DNA of 64,000 nt from Mucilaginibacter kameinonensis (GTDB lineage: Bacteria; Bacteroidota; Bacteroidia; Sphingobacteriales; Sphingobacteriaceae): assembly GCF_003675385.1 (NCBI RefSeq), contig NZ_RCWZ01000002.1:1302001-1366000 (forward strand), given 5' to 3'. Position 1 is the stretch's first letter. Each line of letters opens with the position of its first letter. Position numbers and translations under genes: made by a program. This document shows, piece after piece, positions 7,619-15,940 of the stretch. The notes beneath the pieces are model-generated. The model saw nothing but the letters and a program-made list of their open reading frames with translations. It ran no database searches and had not been told where the DNA came from.

Positions 7619-9166
7619 ATGGCCGAGTCAGGATTTAAAAAGTGGATAATTACCATTACGGTAATTATCGCTTCATTGTTAGAACTAATAGATACCACCA
7701 TAGTTAACGTTTCTATTCCTCAGATTCAAGGTAACCTGGGGGCCACCATAACAGATGCTGCCTGGGTAGTTACCGGGTATAGCGTGGCAAACGTTATCAT
7801 TTTGCCCATGTCAGGCTGGTTGAGCAGCTTTTTCGGGCGTAAAAATTACTTTTTAACCTCCATTATTGTATTTACAATCGCCTCGTTTTTATGCGGTAAT
7901 GCCCATAGCTTAACAGAGCTTGTTGTTTTCAGGATTTTGCAGGGCTTGGCAGGTGGCGGTTTGCTTTCAACATCACAGGCTATCCTTATTGAAACATGGC
8001 CTGCCGAACAACTGGGTACTGCTACGGCTTTATTTGGGTTGGGAGCAGTTGTTGGTCCAACCATAGGCCCAACTATTGGTGGCTACATAACAGACCATGC
8101 TGCCTGGCGCTGGATTTTTTATGTGAATATACCTGTAGGGATCCTGGCGGCCATATTTACGGTGATGTATGTAAAGGTAACTTCCCGCGATGGGAAGGAT
8201 AAACCTATTGACTGGTGGGGAATTGTCTTGCTGGCCATTACGGTAGGCAGTTTACAAACGATATTGGAAAAAGGGGAGGATGAGGACTGGTTTGCCACTA
8301 CTTATATCATCGTACTTACTTGCACCGCGGTTATTGGTTTGCTGCTTTTTTTATGGCGAGAGTTAAGTACAGATCATCCTATTGTTAACTTCAAGATCAT
8401 GCGGCACCGAAGCTTTTCGGCTGGGATGGTTACCTCGTTTATATTGGGTGTCGGTTTGTACGGATCACAGTTCGTGTTCCCTGTTTTTTGTCAAAACCTG
8501 CTTGGGTTTTCGGCACAACAAACCGGCGAGATCTTGTTGCCCGGTGGTTTGTTTACCATTATGATGATGCCTTTTGTGGGTATTATGCTTAACAAAGGTT
8601 TGCCAGCGCAGTTTATGGCTGTATTTGGCATGATATTGTTCTTTGTTTTCTCCTGGTTTATGAGCGGCTCGACACTGGCCTCTGGTACCGGCGATTTCTT
8701 TTGGCCTTTAGCCGTCAGGGGTATTGGTTTATCCTTGCTTTTTGTTCCGCTTACTACTATCGCGATAGGTGGCTTAAAAGGGGCGGAGATAGGTCAGGGT
8801 ACGGGCCTAAACAATATGATGCGTCAGCTGGGGGGCTCGTTTGGGATTGCCGGTTTAAATACGCTGATCCATATCCGTGTGGCTACGCACCGTAACAACC
8901 TTTTATCCAATATTAATCCGTATAACAATTATTTCACTGATAGGTATAATGCTTTGTTGCATGGGTTTATGGCCAAGGGCAAATCATTTTTTGATGCTTC
9001 AAAAATGGCTTATGCCGCTATTGACGGTACGGTTAACAAGCAAAGTACATTGCTAAGTTATAATGACGCTTACATTGTGGTTGGCTGGGTGATGCTGGCC
9101 GCTATTCCGCTGATATTTTTAGCGCCGATTGTGAAAGGTCAAAAGGCGGTTGCTGATACACATTAA
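7619..9166 (+). CDS. DHA2 family MFS multidrug efflux transporter (EmrB/QacA type)
   Basis: A 515-residue integral membrane protein with about 14 transmembrane helices. The start is set at ATG 7619 (MAESGFKKWIITITVIIA); the frame runs up to TTG 7574 but that stretch overlaps the promoter and operator. DHA2 hallmarks include the helix-1 motif LELIDTTIVNVSIPQIQGNLG, motif A (SGWLSSFFGRKNYF), and motif C-like GAVVGPTIGPTIGGYI. It should exchange protons for lipophilic drugs or metabolites at the inner membrane. No membrane-fusion (EmrA-like) or TolC-type partner is adjacent. A TetR regulator follows after 55 bases. Confidence 0.93.
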   Translation: MAESGFKKWIITITVIIASLLELIDTTIVNVSIPQIQGNLGATITDAAWVVTGYSVANVIILPMSGWLSSFFGRKNYFLTSIIVFTIASFLCGNAHSLTELVVFRILQGLAGGGLLSTSQAILIETWPAEQLGTATALFGLGAVVGPTIGPTIGGYITDHAAWRWIFYVNIPVGILAAIFTVMYVKVTSRDGKDKPIDWWGIVLLAITVGSLQTILEKGEDEDWFATTYIIVLTCTAVIGLLLFLWRELSTDHPIVNFKIMRHRSFSAGMVTSFILGVGLYGSQFVFPVFCQNLLGFSAQQTGEILLPGGLFTIMMMPFVGIMLNKGLPAQFMAVFGMILFFVFSWFMSGSTLASGTGDFFWPLAVRGIGLSLLFVPLTTIAIGGLKGAEIGQGTGLNNMMRQLGGSFGIAGLNTLIHIRVATHRNNLLSNINPYNNYFTDRYNALLHGFMAKGKSFFDASKMAYAAIDGTVNKQSTLLSYNDAYIVVGWVMLAAIPLIFLAPIVKGQKAVADTH

Positions 9167-9173
9167 ATCCTTC

Positions 9174-9221
9174 GGATGATATATGTTTTTGAATGACTAA
9201 ATTTGAAAACATATATCATCC
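9174..9221 (+). promoter_or_regulatory. 16-bp perfect inverted repeat flanking the TetR promoter
   Basis: GGATGATATATGTTTT (9174-9189) and AAAACATATATCATCC (9206-9221) are exact inverted copies separated by 16 bases. The second arm touches the TetR start codon. Between them lies TAAATTTG (9198-9205), an exact -7 box. The arrangement fits autoregulation: two half-sites bracketing the promoter. If transcribed from further upstream (from the pump), the arms would also form a hairpin next to the start codon. Confidence 0.6.
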
Positions 9222-9833
9222 ATGACAATAACCGCCGAAATATCAACTGAAGAGAAAATACTGAATGCAGCCAGGTTAATCTTTACCAAAAAAGGGTTCC
9301 TCGCTACAACTGTAAGAGATATAGCTACGGAGGCTAATACCAACGTGGCGTCGGTTAATTATTACTTCCGCAGTAAGGAAAACCTTTTCGCATTTATCAT
9401 GGATGAAACCATTAAAAAGCTTTTTGATAAAATTGAGCCGGTTTTAAATGACGAAACTACCACGGCCGTTCAAAAGATAGAAACCTGCGTAGGCTACTAT
9501 ATTGATCAGCTTCTGGAAAATCCGGATTTCCCCTTTTTTATGATAAACGAGGTACTTGCCGGGCAAACCAATTTGCCGATGGTTGAAAAGTTTAAAACGC
9601 TAACTAATTCCGTATTTGCTAAACAGCTTTACGCAATGCAGGCCGATGGTGTTATCAAATTTCACCCGGTTAACCTGATGTGGAATATTACAGGTATGAT
9701 TGTTTTTCCATTCCTATCGCGCCCAAAACAACTGGAAGCAGGTTATTTCAACGGTGCCGAATTTGAGGCTATGATGAGGGAACGGAAAAAACTGATCCCG
9801 ATTTGGATTGGACAGATATTAAAAAGAGAGTAA
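9222..9833 (+). CDS. TetR/AcrR family transcriptional repressor
   Basis: A 203-residue regulator. The N-terminal DNA-binding domain is clear: EEKILNAARLIFTKKGF, then the HTH VRDIATEANTNVASVNYYFRSKENLF (about 27-52). The C-terminal part (about 60-203) is the all-helical ligand-binding and dimerisation domain. The ATG at 9222 is fixed by the inverted repeat ending at 9221. It probably represses itself and the DHA2 pump upstream, releasing on binding a toxic ligand. Which of the two nearby dyads it binds is not known, as they differ in sequence. Confidence 0.93.
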   Translation: MTITAEISTEEKILNAARLIFTKKGFLATTVRDIATEANTNVASVNYYFRSKENLFAFIMDETIKKLFDKIEPVLNDETTTAVQKIETCVGYYIDQLLENPDFPFFMINEVLAGQTNLPMVEKFKTLTNSVFAKQLYAMQADGVIKFHPVNLMWNITGMIVFPFLSRPKQLEAGYFNGAEFEAMMRERKKLIPIWIGQILKRE

Positions 9834-9860
9834 AGATTTAAGCTTGTATTTACACATCTG

Positions 9861-10253
9861 CTATTCGCCAACCGCTTTCATGGTAAACATGCCGCTGTAA
9901 TATTTTCGGTAAGCATAGCCCAGCAGCAAGTTCGGAACTACAAGGGTAACGCCCATTAACCATCCCGATGGTACTAAAAAGGTATGGAATAGCAGTACAT
10001 TTAAACTGATGGGGAACAATACCACGGCCGAAAAAGGTGCATAGCGGTTAAATATCAATGACAAGCCGCCTACAATCTGTATTACTTTTTGCATGGGATA
10101 AAAATAACCTGTGCCTTTTAAACCGGCTATAAAAGCGCCTGCTTTACCGGTGTGCAACGGCTGATAAGGTATAAAGTGCAAAAAGTAGTCGAGCCCGAAG
10201 ATCAGGTAAAGCGAACCGAGCAGCACCCGGCAAATCAGCGTTGTAGTTTTCAT
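9861..10253 (-). CDS. DoxX-like family membrane protein
   Basis: A 130-residue protein with four predicted transmembrane helices (about 5-20, 45-68, 72-92, 97-117). The opening RVLLGSLYLIFGLDYFLHFIP and the internal VIQIVGGLSLIFNRYAPFSAVVLFPI match the DoxX/DoxD-like fold common in Bacteroidota. Family members are small inner-membrane proteins of poorly known role, sometimes tied to thiosulfate oxidation or redox protection. It converges on the TetR gene with a 27-base gap. Confidence 0.8.
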   Translation of the reverse strand: MKTTTLICRVLLGSLYLIFGLDYFLHFIPYQPLHTGKAGAFIAGLKGTGYFYPMQKVIQIVGGLSLIFNRYAPFSAVVLFPISLNVLLFHTFLVPSGWLMGVTLVVPNLLLGYAYRKYYSGMFTMKAVGE

Positions 10254-10358
10254 GAATGATTTATAACCCGGGCTGAATTTATCGAAAATTAATGATCAAA
10301 TTTATATTTAAAAATATCGGTTATAAATAAACTGGAAACTGCTGGGAAATAGTAATAA

Positions 10359-10589
10359 CTATCTTGCAATAATATATAGCGACTCTTCTCTCAAAAATTC
10401 TATCAGGTCAACTTCTAAAACTTTGGCTATTTCAATAAGTCTGGCCAGCGTTAACTTAACGTTGCCCAGCTCAATTTTGCTGAATGTGTTTTGGGATACG
10501 TTGAGTTTGTAAGCTACGTAAAACTGGGTGTAATTTTTTTCTTCCCTGACTGCACGGATCCTGTTGGCTATAAGTTTTTCGGTAAGCAT
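10359..10589 (-). CDS. XRE family helix-turn-helix regulator (small)
   Basis: A 76-residue protein that is essentially one Cro/C1-type HTH: IRAVREEKNYTQFYVAYKLNVSQNTFSKIELGNVKLTLARLIEIAKVLEVDLIEFL, with helices 2 and 3 around residues 21-45. No effector domain is present. It is divergent from the fasciclin gene at 10810. The 220-base intergenic region shows no clean TAnnTTTG box. Confidence 0.85.
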   Translation of the reverse strand: MLTEKLIANRIRAVREEKNYTQFYVAYKLNVSQNTFSKIELGNVKLTLARLIEIAKVLEVDLIEFLREESLYIIAR

Positions 10590-10809
10590 TTCTTTTTTTG
10601 GGTGGATGGTTTAATTGATAAACGTAATTACAAATGCTTCGGATTGGGGAAAGGTTAATAAACAGTCAGATTTTGTACTTTAATCGTACTCTAAAATGGG
10701 GTGTTGTTAATTATTTGATAGTCAGTAATTTGTGTTGATTTATTGATGGGTTCGAATCTGCCTGACGAAGTGCCTCGTAGTTCTTACCAAATCAATTAAA
10801 ATATAAATT

Positions 10810-11358
10810 ATGAAAAAACTGATCATCGCGGCCTTTGCATTAGTAGCTTTTGCAGTAGCCCCTAAAGCCAACGCTCAAACCAAAATGGTAGGTGGCGCTG
10901 CTATGTACCCAACTAAAGATATTATTGATAACGCGGTAAATTCAAAAGACCATACTACGCTTGTTGCCGCTGTTAAAGCCGCCGGTTTAGTAGAAACACT
11001 GAAAGGCGAGGGCCCCTTTACCGTTTTTGCACCAACTAATGAGGCATTTGATAAACTACCAAAGGAAACCGTGCCAACCTTGTTGAAACCGGAAAATAAA
11101 GCAATGTTAACCAAGATCCTTACTTACCATGTGGTAGCAGGGCGTTTAAGTTCGGCAGAGTTGTGGGCTAAAGTTAAAGCCGGTATGGGTAAAGCCGAAT
11201 TAAAAACAGTAGCAGGTGGTACACTTACCGTTATGGCGAAAGGCAAAAAGCTATACCTTGTTGATGGAAAAGGCGGTAAATCGTGGATCACGATTGCCGA
11301 TGTATTTCAAAAAAATGGTGTTATTCATGTTGTTAATACGGTATTAATGCCCAACTGA
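10810..11358 (+). CDS. Secreted fasciclin (FAS1) domain protein
   Basis: A 182-residue protein with a Sec signal peptide (MKKLIIAAFALVAFAVAPKANAQ) and one FAS1 domain from about residue 40 to the end. The H1 motif GPFTVFAPTNEAFDKLP and the YHVV motif (LTYHVVAGRLSS) of FAS1 proteins are both clear, as is the closing GVIHVVNTVLMP. FAS1 domains mediate adhesion and matrix or membrane contact. It has no lipobox or sorting domain, so it is probably periplasmic or released. It is followed by a good terminator. Confidence 0.93.
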   Translation: MKKLIIAAFALVAFAVAPKANAQTKMVGGAAMYPTKDIIDNAVNSKDHTTLVAAVKAAGLVETLKGEGPFTVFAPTNEAFDKLPKETVPTLLKPENKAMLTKILTYHVVAGRLSSAELWAKVKAGMGKAELKTVAGGTLTVMAKGKKLYLVDGKGGKSWITIADVFQKNGVIHVVNTVLMPN

Positions 11359-11387
11359 GTAAAGTTTTAGAGTTTTAAATAACCCAG

Positions 11388-11418
11388 GCCCGGTTGCTTT
11401 AAAGCGCCGGGCTTTTTT
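11388..11418 (+). terminator. Intrinsic terminator after the fasciclin gene
   Basis: GCCCGG (11388-11393) pairs with CCGGGC (11407-11412), with an inner GCTTTAAAGC palindrome, followed directly by TTTTTT (11413-11418). Confidence 0.85.
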
Positions 11419-11495
11419 ATGCAGGATTGATTGTATTTGATTGATATTGGATGAATTACGACAAAATAAATTTAAATTAGGGTAAAAGTACCCTT

Positions 11496-12050
11496 ATGGA
11501 AAACTTCTGGAAGGAAAAGAAAGACTGGCTCAATAAATTAACCCTTGAAGATGCGAAATTCATCTTTGATCAGGCCGAAAAATCATATAACTACACTATG
11601 GAAACGGCAAAAGGGATTTATGAACGCTCGAACGGGTTGTTAACGCTGGTGTCCGGTGTTTTGATTGGTCTGGTAGCGTATGCTATCGGAAAATGGAAGG
11701 ATACCCCTCATTTAGATACTTTGCTGTTTACGGCAATAGTAGGTATATTTTACTTTTTGATACTGGGCCTGATATTTATTTTAGAAAGCGTAACTCCCAG
11801 CGAATACCTTTTGCCTGGTACAAACCCTGAAGCATATTTCAATATTGGCTTTTTCAACGATAGATTGAAGGATGATGACCGGCTTTTAGCTTTTTATAAA
11901 GTGGAGATCATCAATTTTAAGGAACGGATTGAAGAAAATACCAAAAAGAATGATCGACGGTGGAAGATGTATGTACTTTGCCTTAGGGCAATATTTTTTT
12001 CGCCCATAGTTATGGGGATTGCTTTTGGCATTGCTAATATAGCTTCCTGA
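11496..12050 (+). CDS. Hypothetical three-helix membrane protein
   Basis: A 184-residue protein that I do not recognise. The first ~45 residues are an amphipathic helical region. Two transmembrane helices follow (LLTLVSGVLIGLVAYAI and TAIVGIFYFLILGLIFIL), then a charged helical segment (about 120-155) and a third membrane helix near the C-terminus (IFFSPIVMGIAFGIA). The coiled N-terminus leading into a helical hairpin recalls membrane effector proteins of some bacterial defence systems, but no nucleotide-sensing or cyclase gene is next to it. Its stop codon abuts that of the convergent gene at 12051. Confidence 0.7.
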   Translation: MENFWKEKKDWLNKLTLEDAKFIFDQAEKSYNYTMETAKGIYERSNGLLTLVSGVLIGLVAYAIGKWKDTPHLDTLLFTAIVGIFYFLILGLIFILESVTPSEYLLPGTNPEAYFNIGFFNDRLKDDDRLLAFYKVEIINFKERIEENTKKNDRRWKMYVLCLRAIFFSPIVMGIAFGIANIAS

Positions 12051-12299
12051 TTATTCTGCTTCAGCGTAATCTGCCTGGTCGGATGATGAGAGGTCATTTC
12101 CGTCCCATAAATCGGGCGTTCCAAAATCTCCTTCTACATAAGGTTCGCTATCATCGGCACATGGCAAACTCTCTTCAAAGTTGGTATCTAATCTACCTAC
12201 ACGACCTTTCCCCGATGTTTTAATATCCCAGATATCGGGTATGTTTTGTCCGTCCTCGTCGGGGGTAGGTGTTTCGTCGGGGTCTGGAAATTGGCTCAT
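12051..12299 (-). CDS. Small acidic hypothetical protein
   Basis: An 82-residue protein from ATG 12299 (MSQFPDPDETPTPDEDG); the frame continues to TTG 12305. It is strongly acidic and rich in Asp, Glu and Pro, probably unstructured, with two related motifs: IPDIWDIK (about 20-27) and TPDLWDGN (about 60-68). No signal peptide or membrane helix is seen. Its stop is directly adjacent to the stop of the membrane-protein gene on the other strand. No function can be assigned; the repeated PD-[IL]-WD motif suggests a binding peptide. Confidence 0.55.
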   Translation of the reverse strand: MSQFPDPDETPTPDEDGQNIPDIWDIKTSGKGRVGRLDTNFEESLPCADDSEPYVEGDFGTPDLWDGNDLSSSDQADYAEAE

Positions 12300-12403
12300 A
12301 ATCAAATAATTATTGCTATTTAAAGTTAAGTGATTATCAGCAAAAAAGCAAATGATGATATGTGTTTCCGTTGCTCAGTGCCACCCAGAATTTATCTTTT
12401 ATA

Positions 12404-13339
12404 TCATGCGTTCTTTAATGCCGACAGATCGCATTGCAGGTCTTTATCCCAATTACCTGTTTTAGCTGCAGCATCATAGGTAGATTGTAAAAACTGAAGC
12501 AATGTTTTTTCGGGATTGTCGGAGCCGGAAACAACTTCATAAGTCAATAAAAACTCACCCATATCGCCGCTGTAAAATGCCTCGGGAGGCGATACCTGCT
12601 GTGTGCCAAAATCTTCCGGAGTAGGGTAACAGTAAGAATAAAATACCGGATGAGGAAAAGCGTCGGAACCAGGCCAAAAACCACATGAACTTACTTCCTG
12701 CGAGTATGCCTCCTGCATTATTATGGCAGGCATATTAGGCATGCTGCCCTGGTGTTTTGGTGCTGGCCTGCCCGAAAAACGGGTAACAGCCAAATCAAAT
12801 CCTCCCCAAAAGAAATGTACCGGGCTATTTTTACCCTGAAATCCCGCTCTGAATTCGGTAAAAACATTATGGATCCTGACCAGTGCCTGCCAGTAATCAT
12901 GCATAATGGCAGCATCATATTGACAAGGCGTATGGTTTTCGGCAAAAGGAATAGCTGGGTCAACCTCATTAGGCACCGCGTATATTTCTACCTCAGCGTT
13001 AACCGAGCTGATATTTTCCATTAATGTTTTGTAAAAGGTTGCTACACTACCTGTTCCAAGCCCGAATGACCGTTTTTCGCCGGTACTGGTGGAGATGTTA
13101 AGCGTGTGGTTGATAAAATCAAGATCTATTTGAAATACACCGCTTTTAAAAGGCATGCTCCCAGTGGTAAGACCGGTAGGGCTCACGTATAAGGTTACCT
13201 GCCATGAATGGTTGATCCAGGGCATTTGTTTTAGCCTCACCTTACCAATAATCTGGGTCCACATATGCACACTTGCAAGTGTGTCTTTGAGGTCATGATA
13301 GTCAAGTTTTGGCCAGCGTGTTGTTATCGGATTGCTCAT
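12404..13339 (-). CDS. DUF5996 family protein
   Basis: A 311-residue cytosolic protein matching, from memory, the DUF5996 family: the N-terminal WPKLDYHDLKDTLASVHMWTQIIGKVRL block, the central PVHFFWGGFDLAVTRFSGR block and the SCGFWPGSDAFPHPVFYSYCYP block are characteristic. No catalytic mechanism is known for the family. There is no signal peptide. It stands alone; upstream 13340-13555 is intergenic and shared with the divergent PHP gene. Confidence 0.8.
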   Translation of the reverse strand: MSNPITTRWPKLDYHDLKDTLASVHMWTQIIGKVRLKQMPWINHSWQVTLYVSPTGLTTGSMPFKSGVFQIDLDFINHTLNISTSTGEKRSFGLGTGSVATFYKTLMENISSVNAEVEIYAVPNEVDPAIPFAENHTPCQYDAAIMHDYWQALVRIHNVFTEFRAGFQGKNSPVHFFWGGFDLAVTRFSGRPAPKHQGSMPNMPAIIMQEAYSQEVSSCGFWPGSDAFPHPVFYSYCYPTPEDFGTQQVSPPEAFYSGDMGEFLLTYEVVSGSDNPEKTLLQFLQSTYDAAAKTGNWDKDLQCDLSALKNA

Positions 13340-13555
13340 AGGTAGTTTGTTGAGTTAAATCGGTTAACTCTAAATTACTAATGTTTTTGCGGATGTTATC
13401 GATGATTGTTAATCAAATAAAAATAAAACCGGCGTTTCGGTTTTTACTTCCACTGTCACATTTTTATATCATTTGTGCCCGTTAACGGTCAGCTAACATG
13501 ATTGGACTAAGTTGGCTGCCGAAATACAAAATAACTATTCGACAACAAACTACTT

Positions 13556-14779
13556 ATGGTACTAAAAACTAACAGAAAATTCAGGCTGTTAATTAAAACC
13601 GGTTTACTGATTATGGCGGCCGGCTGCATCAATGGCTCGGCCTTAGCACAATCCACTCACGTAAATCCATGGGCTCCCAAGCCATTGGGTACATTGCCGC
13701 CGCCTGCCAGTTTGAGCAATGGTGTATGGCTTAAAGGCGAGTTGCATATGCACTCCAGGCACAGTAAAGAATCATCAAATAATTCAATCAGCAAGATCAT
13801 AGCATTCTGTAAGCTGGTGGGTATCGATTTTCTGGCTATTACCGATCATGATAACCATGTAGAGGGCGACATAGCACACAATACCTGGGTTGATCCCGAA
13901 TTCAAATCAGATTCTGTGCTATTGTTGTACGCCGCCGAATGGACAACCACCCGCGGTCATGGTAACGCATTTTCGGCCAAGCCTTACGATCATCAAAAAC
14001 TATACGATGTACGCGATCAGCGTGATACAGTAGTTGGACGGATAAAAAATAGCCTGGGGATCCACTTGTCGGCCAATCACCCCAGCGGTAAAGATCATTT
14101 TGGATACTCGTACGATATGGTTAACTCTATCGAAGTATGGAACTCGGCTATCTGGTCAAAGAACGCCAACGCCATCATGATCTGGGACGATATGCTGTCG
14201 TCGGGCCGAAAACTAACCGGAAGGGGAGGGAGCGATGCCCATCACGGCGTACCCGTAGGCGATGAAAAACCAGGCCCCAATACTTACCAGGCTAAAGCCA
14301 ATTATGCAGGTACACCTACTACTTGGGTATTCGCGACAGCGAGTACCAAGCAAGCCGTTATCGACGCCTTAACCAACGGCCGTGTATCCATCAGTTCAAA
14401 TCCTTATGCGCCACGTGTTGAGTTTTATGCCGATTTAAATGGCGACGATAAAATGGATATGATGATGGGAGATAATGTAAAAGCAACCGGTAAGCCAGTA
14501 AAATTTAAAGTTCAGCTAACCGGTAACAGCATTAAGGATACCACTTATACCGTTAATGTTGTAAAAAATGGCAACCCGTTCAGCACACTTAAAATAGATG
14601 GAAAAGCAGCTGCTGTTGAGTTTACTGATACGCCTGCACTAAAAGGCCGTACCTATTACAGGGTTACGGTTGAAGGGCCGGCTACACCTTACCCACAGGT
14701 ACCGCAATCGGCAGCATTGAGCGGGAATATGGTGGGATTATCAAACCCGATCTGTTTTAACTTCGACCCCAATTTTTAA
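13556..14779 (+). CDS. Secreted PHP-domain metallohydrolase, CehA/McbA type
   Basis: A 407-residue protein with an N-terminal signal sequence ending near ALAQ (residue 31). The PHP metal site is visible: GELHMHSRHS (H64, H66), LAITDHDNH (D97, H98), the SANHPSG histidine and GSDAHHG near the end of the barrel. These coordinate a two- or three-metal centre that hydrolyses phosphoesters or carbamate-type esters; named CehA/McbA relatives cleave carbaryl. The C-terminal ~110 residues look like a beta-sandwich. The substrate is unknown. It is monocistronic and ends at a strong terminator. Confidence 0.88.
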   Translation: MVLKTNRKFRLLIKTGLLIMAAGCINGSALAQSTHVNPWAPKPLGTLPPPASLSNGVWLKGELHMHSRHSKESSNNSISKIIAFCKLVGIDFLAITDHDNHVEGDIAHNTWVDPEFKSDSVLLLYAAEWTTTRGHGNAFSAKPYDHQKLYDVRDQRDTVVGRIKNSLGIHLSANHPSGKDHFGYSYDMVNSIEVWNSAIWSKNANAIMIWDDMLSSGRKLTGRGGSDAHHGVPVGDEKPGPNTYQAKANYAGTPTTWVFATASTKQAVIDALTNGRVSISSNPYAPRVEFYADLNGDDKMDMMMGDNVKATGKPVKFKVQLTGNSIKDTTYTVNVVKNGNPFSTLKIDGKAAAVEFTDTPALKGRTYYRVTVEGPATPYPQVPQSAALSGNMVGLSNPICFNFDPNF

Positions 14780-14796
14780 TAATCTTTAAAAAAAAG

Positions 14797-14831
14797 AAAA
14801 CCGTACACGAGCTTACTGTGTACGGTTTTTT
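14797..14831 (+). terminator. Intrinsic terminator after the PHP gene
   Basis: AAAACCGTACAC (14797-14808) pairs with GTGTACGGTTTT (14818-14829), a 12-bp perfect stem with a T-tail. Confidence 0.9.
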
Positions 14832-14983
14832 ATTGTAACTATTAACTAAAAGAACGAAGCTGCAGTTAAAAGTGTAGGCGTCTAATATTTAATCATTAAA
14901 TCACCCGTTTCAATACGGATTTGTTTAATTACAGATAAGGTTGTGGTACATCATTGTTAAATCATTATGATGTTACAGGGTAT

Positions 14984-15016
14984 AAAAAGAGCCGCATTGT
15001 GTAATGCAAGCGGCTC
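14984..15016 (-). terminator. Terminator of the SusC-SusD-DUF1735 operon
   Basis: Read on the minus strand, GAGCCGC and GCGGCTC (15016-15010 and 14995-14989) form a 7-bp stem with an inner GCATT/AATGC pairing, followed by CTTTTTATA. It lies 17 bases after the DUF1735 stop. Confidence 0.85.
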
Positions 15017-15032
15017 TTTATGTGCTGTTATA

Positions 15033-15926
15033 TTATTTGTGTTTTATCGTTTCTTCAATAACACGGAAACCACCGCCTCCGGTATATTGATAATTTAAGA
15101 TAAAGCTTTTGGTAGCCGGATCATATGTACTTGTTTTACCCGGAACCGGAATTAATGGTTGGCTTGCGCTAACATTACCAGAAACAGTTACTACGTTAGT
15201 AGCCTCGTTTACAGTTAATGTCATTGAACCGCCAATGTCACCAATTTCAGTACTTACTGCGGTAGCACCTGCTGTAGTAAGCGTTTTATCCCTGTCAATA
15301 GCACGGTCGCCTGCTGTAGGGTGGTGGAAAGTACCTGTTGAATGATACGCACCATCATACTTGTTTTTGATTGCAAAAAACGTATACAGCGTGTCCTTGC
15401 TTGCAGCGTGAATAGTCAAACCTGCAGCATCGCTAATTACATATGCAAGGGCATATTTCTTGCTAAGGTCAAACTTGCTTCCGTCCAGTTTAATGGTAAA
15501 GTAGTTTTGAAAATCGCCTGGCGCAAATTTAGCGTTAAGGTTACCCGAAGTGGTAGCAGTAACTTTAGTACTGCTTATTGTATAAAGGCTTGTTGGAAGT
15601 AATTCATATGCAGTACCATTGTCATCATTGTACTTGTCGATGGCATCAGGAACTGATTTCAAAACCACAGTTTGATCTTTTTGAAGATCGGCAGCGCTTT
15701 TTGCGTCGCGTTTGATCGAGAAAACGTCAACAGTTTTAACATCTGTGAACGGGTCAAAGAAATGGGCTTGCTCAAGTCCGTCAGGGAACCCGATAAATGA
15801 TAGACCATTGTTAGCAGCCTGTCCGCCTACTTTATCGGCAGCTGTTTCCTTGCGGCAGCCAGAAAAAATGGCTACAGACGCGATACCGGCAACAAGCAAA
15901 TATTTATTAAATATATTCTTTTTCAT
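15033..15926 (-). CDS. DUF1735-domain surface lipoprotein
   Basis: A 297-residue lipoprotein: signal peptide with lipobox FSGC (C24), then a DUF1735 beta-sandwich (about 45-175, with the VFSIKRDAKSAADLQKDQTV and NDDNGTAYELLPTSLY motifs), then a second beta domain to the C-terminus (about 190-297). DUF1735 proteins accompany SusC/SusD pairs and are thought to bind the imported ligand at the cell surface. It is the last gene of the operon, 14 bases after SusD, with no linked glycoside hydrolase or protease in the window. Confidence 0.85.
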   Translation of the reverse strand: MKKNIFNKYLLVAGIASVAIFSGCRKETAADKVGGQAANNGLSFIGFPDGLEQAHFFDPFTDVKTVDVFSIKRDAKSAADLQKDQTVVLKSVPDAIDKYNDDNGTAYELLPTSLYTISSTKVTATTSGNLNAKFAPGDFQNYFTIKLDGSKFDLSKKYALAYVISDAAGLTIHAASKDTLYTFFAIKNKYDGAYHSTGTFHHPTAGDRAIDRDKTLTTAGATAVSTEIGDIGGSMTLTVNEATNVVTVSGNVSASQPLIPVPGKTSTYDPATKSFILNYQYTGGGGFRVIEETIKHK

Positions 15927-15940
15927 GTTGTGTCAATGTT

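Noticed and set aside
11496..12050. Naming the membrane protein a known anti-phage effector
   Set aside because: The topology is suggestive, but no cyclase, nucleotide sensor or other defence partner lies nearby and no family motif is clear.
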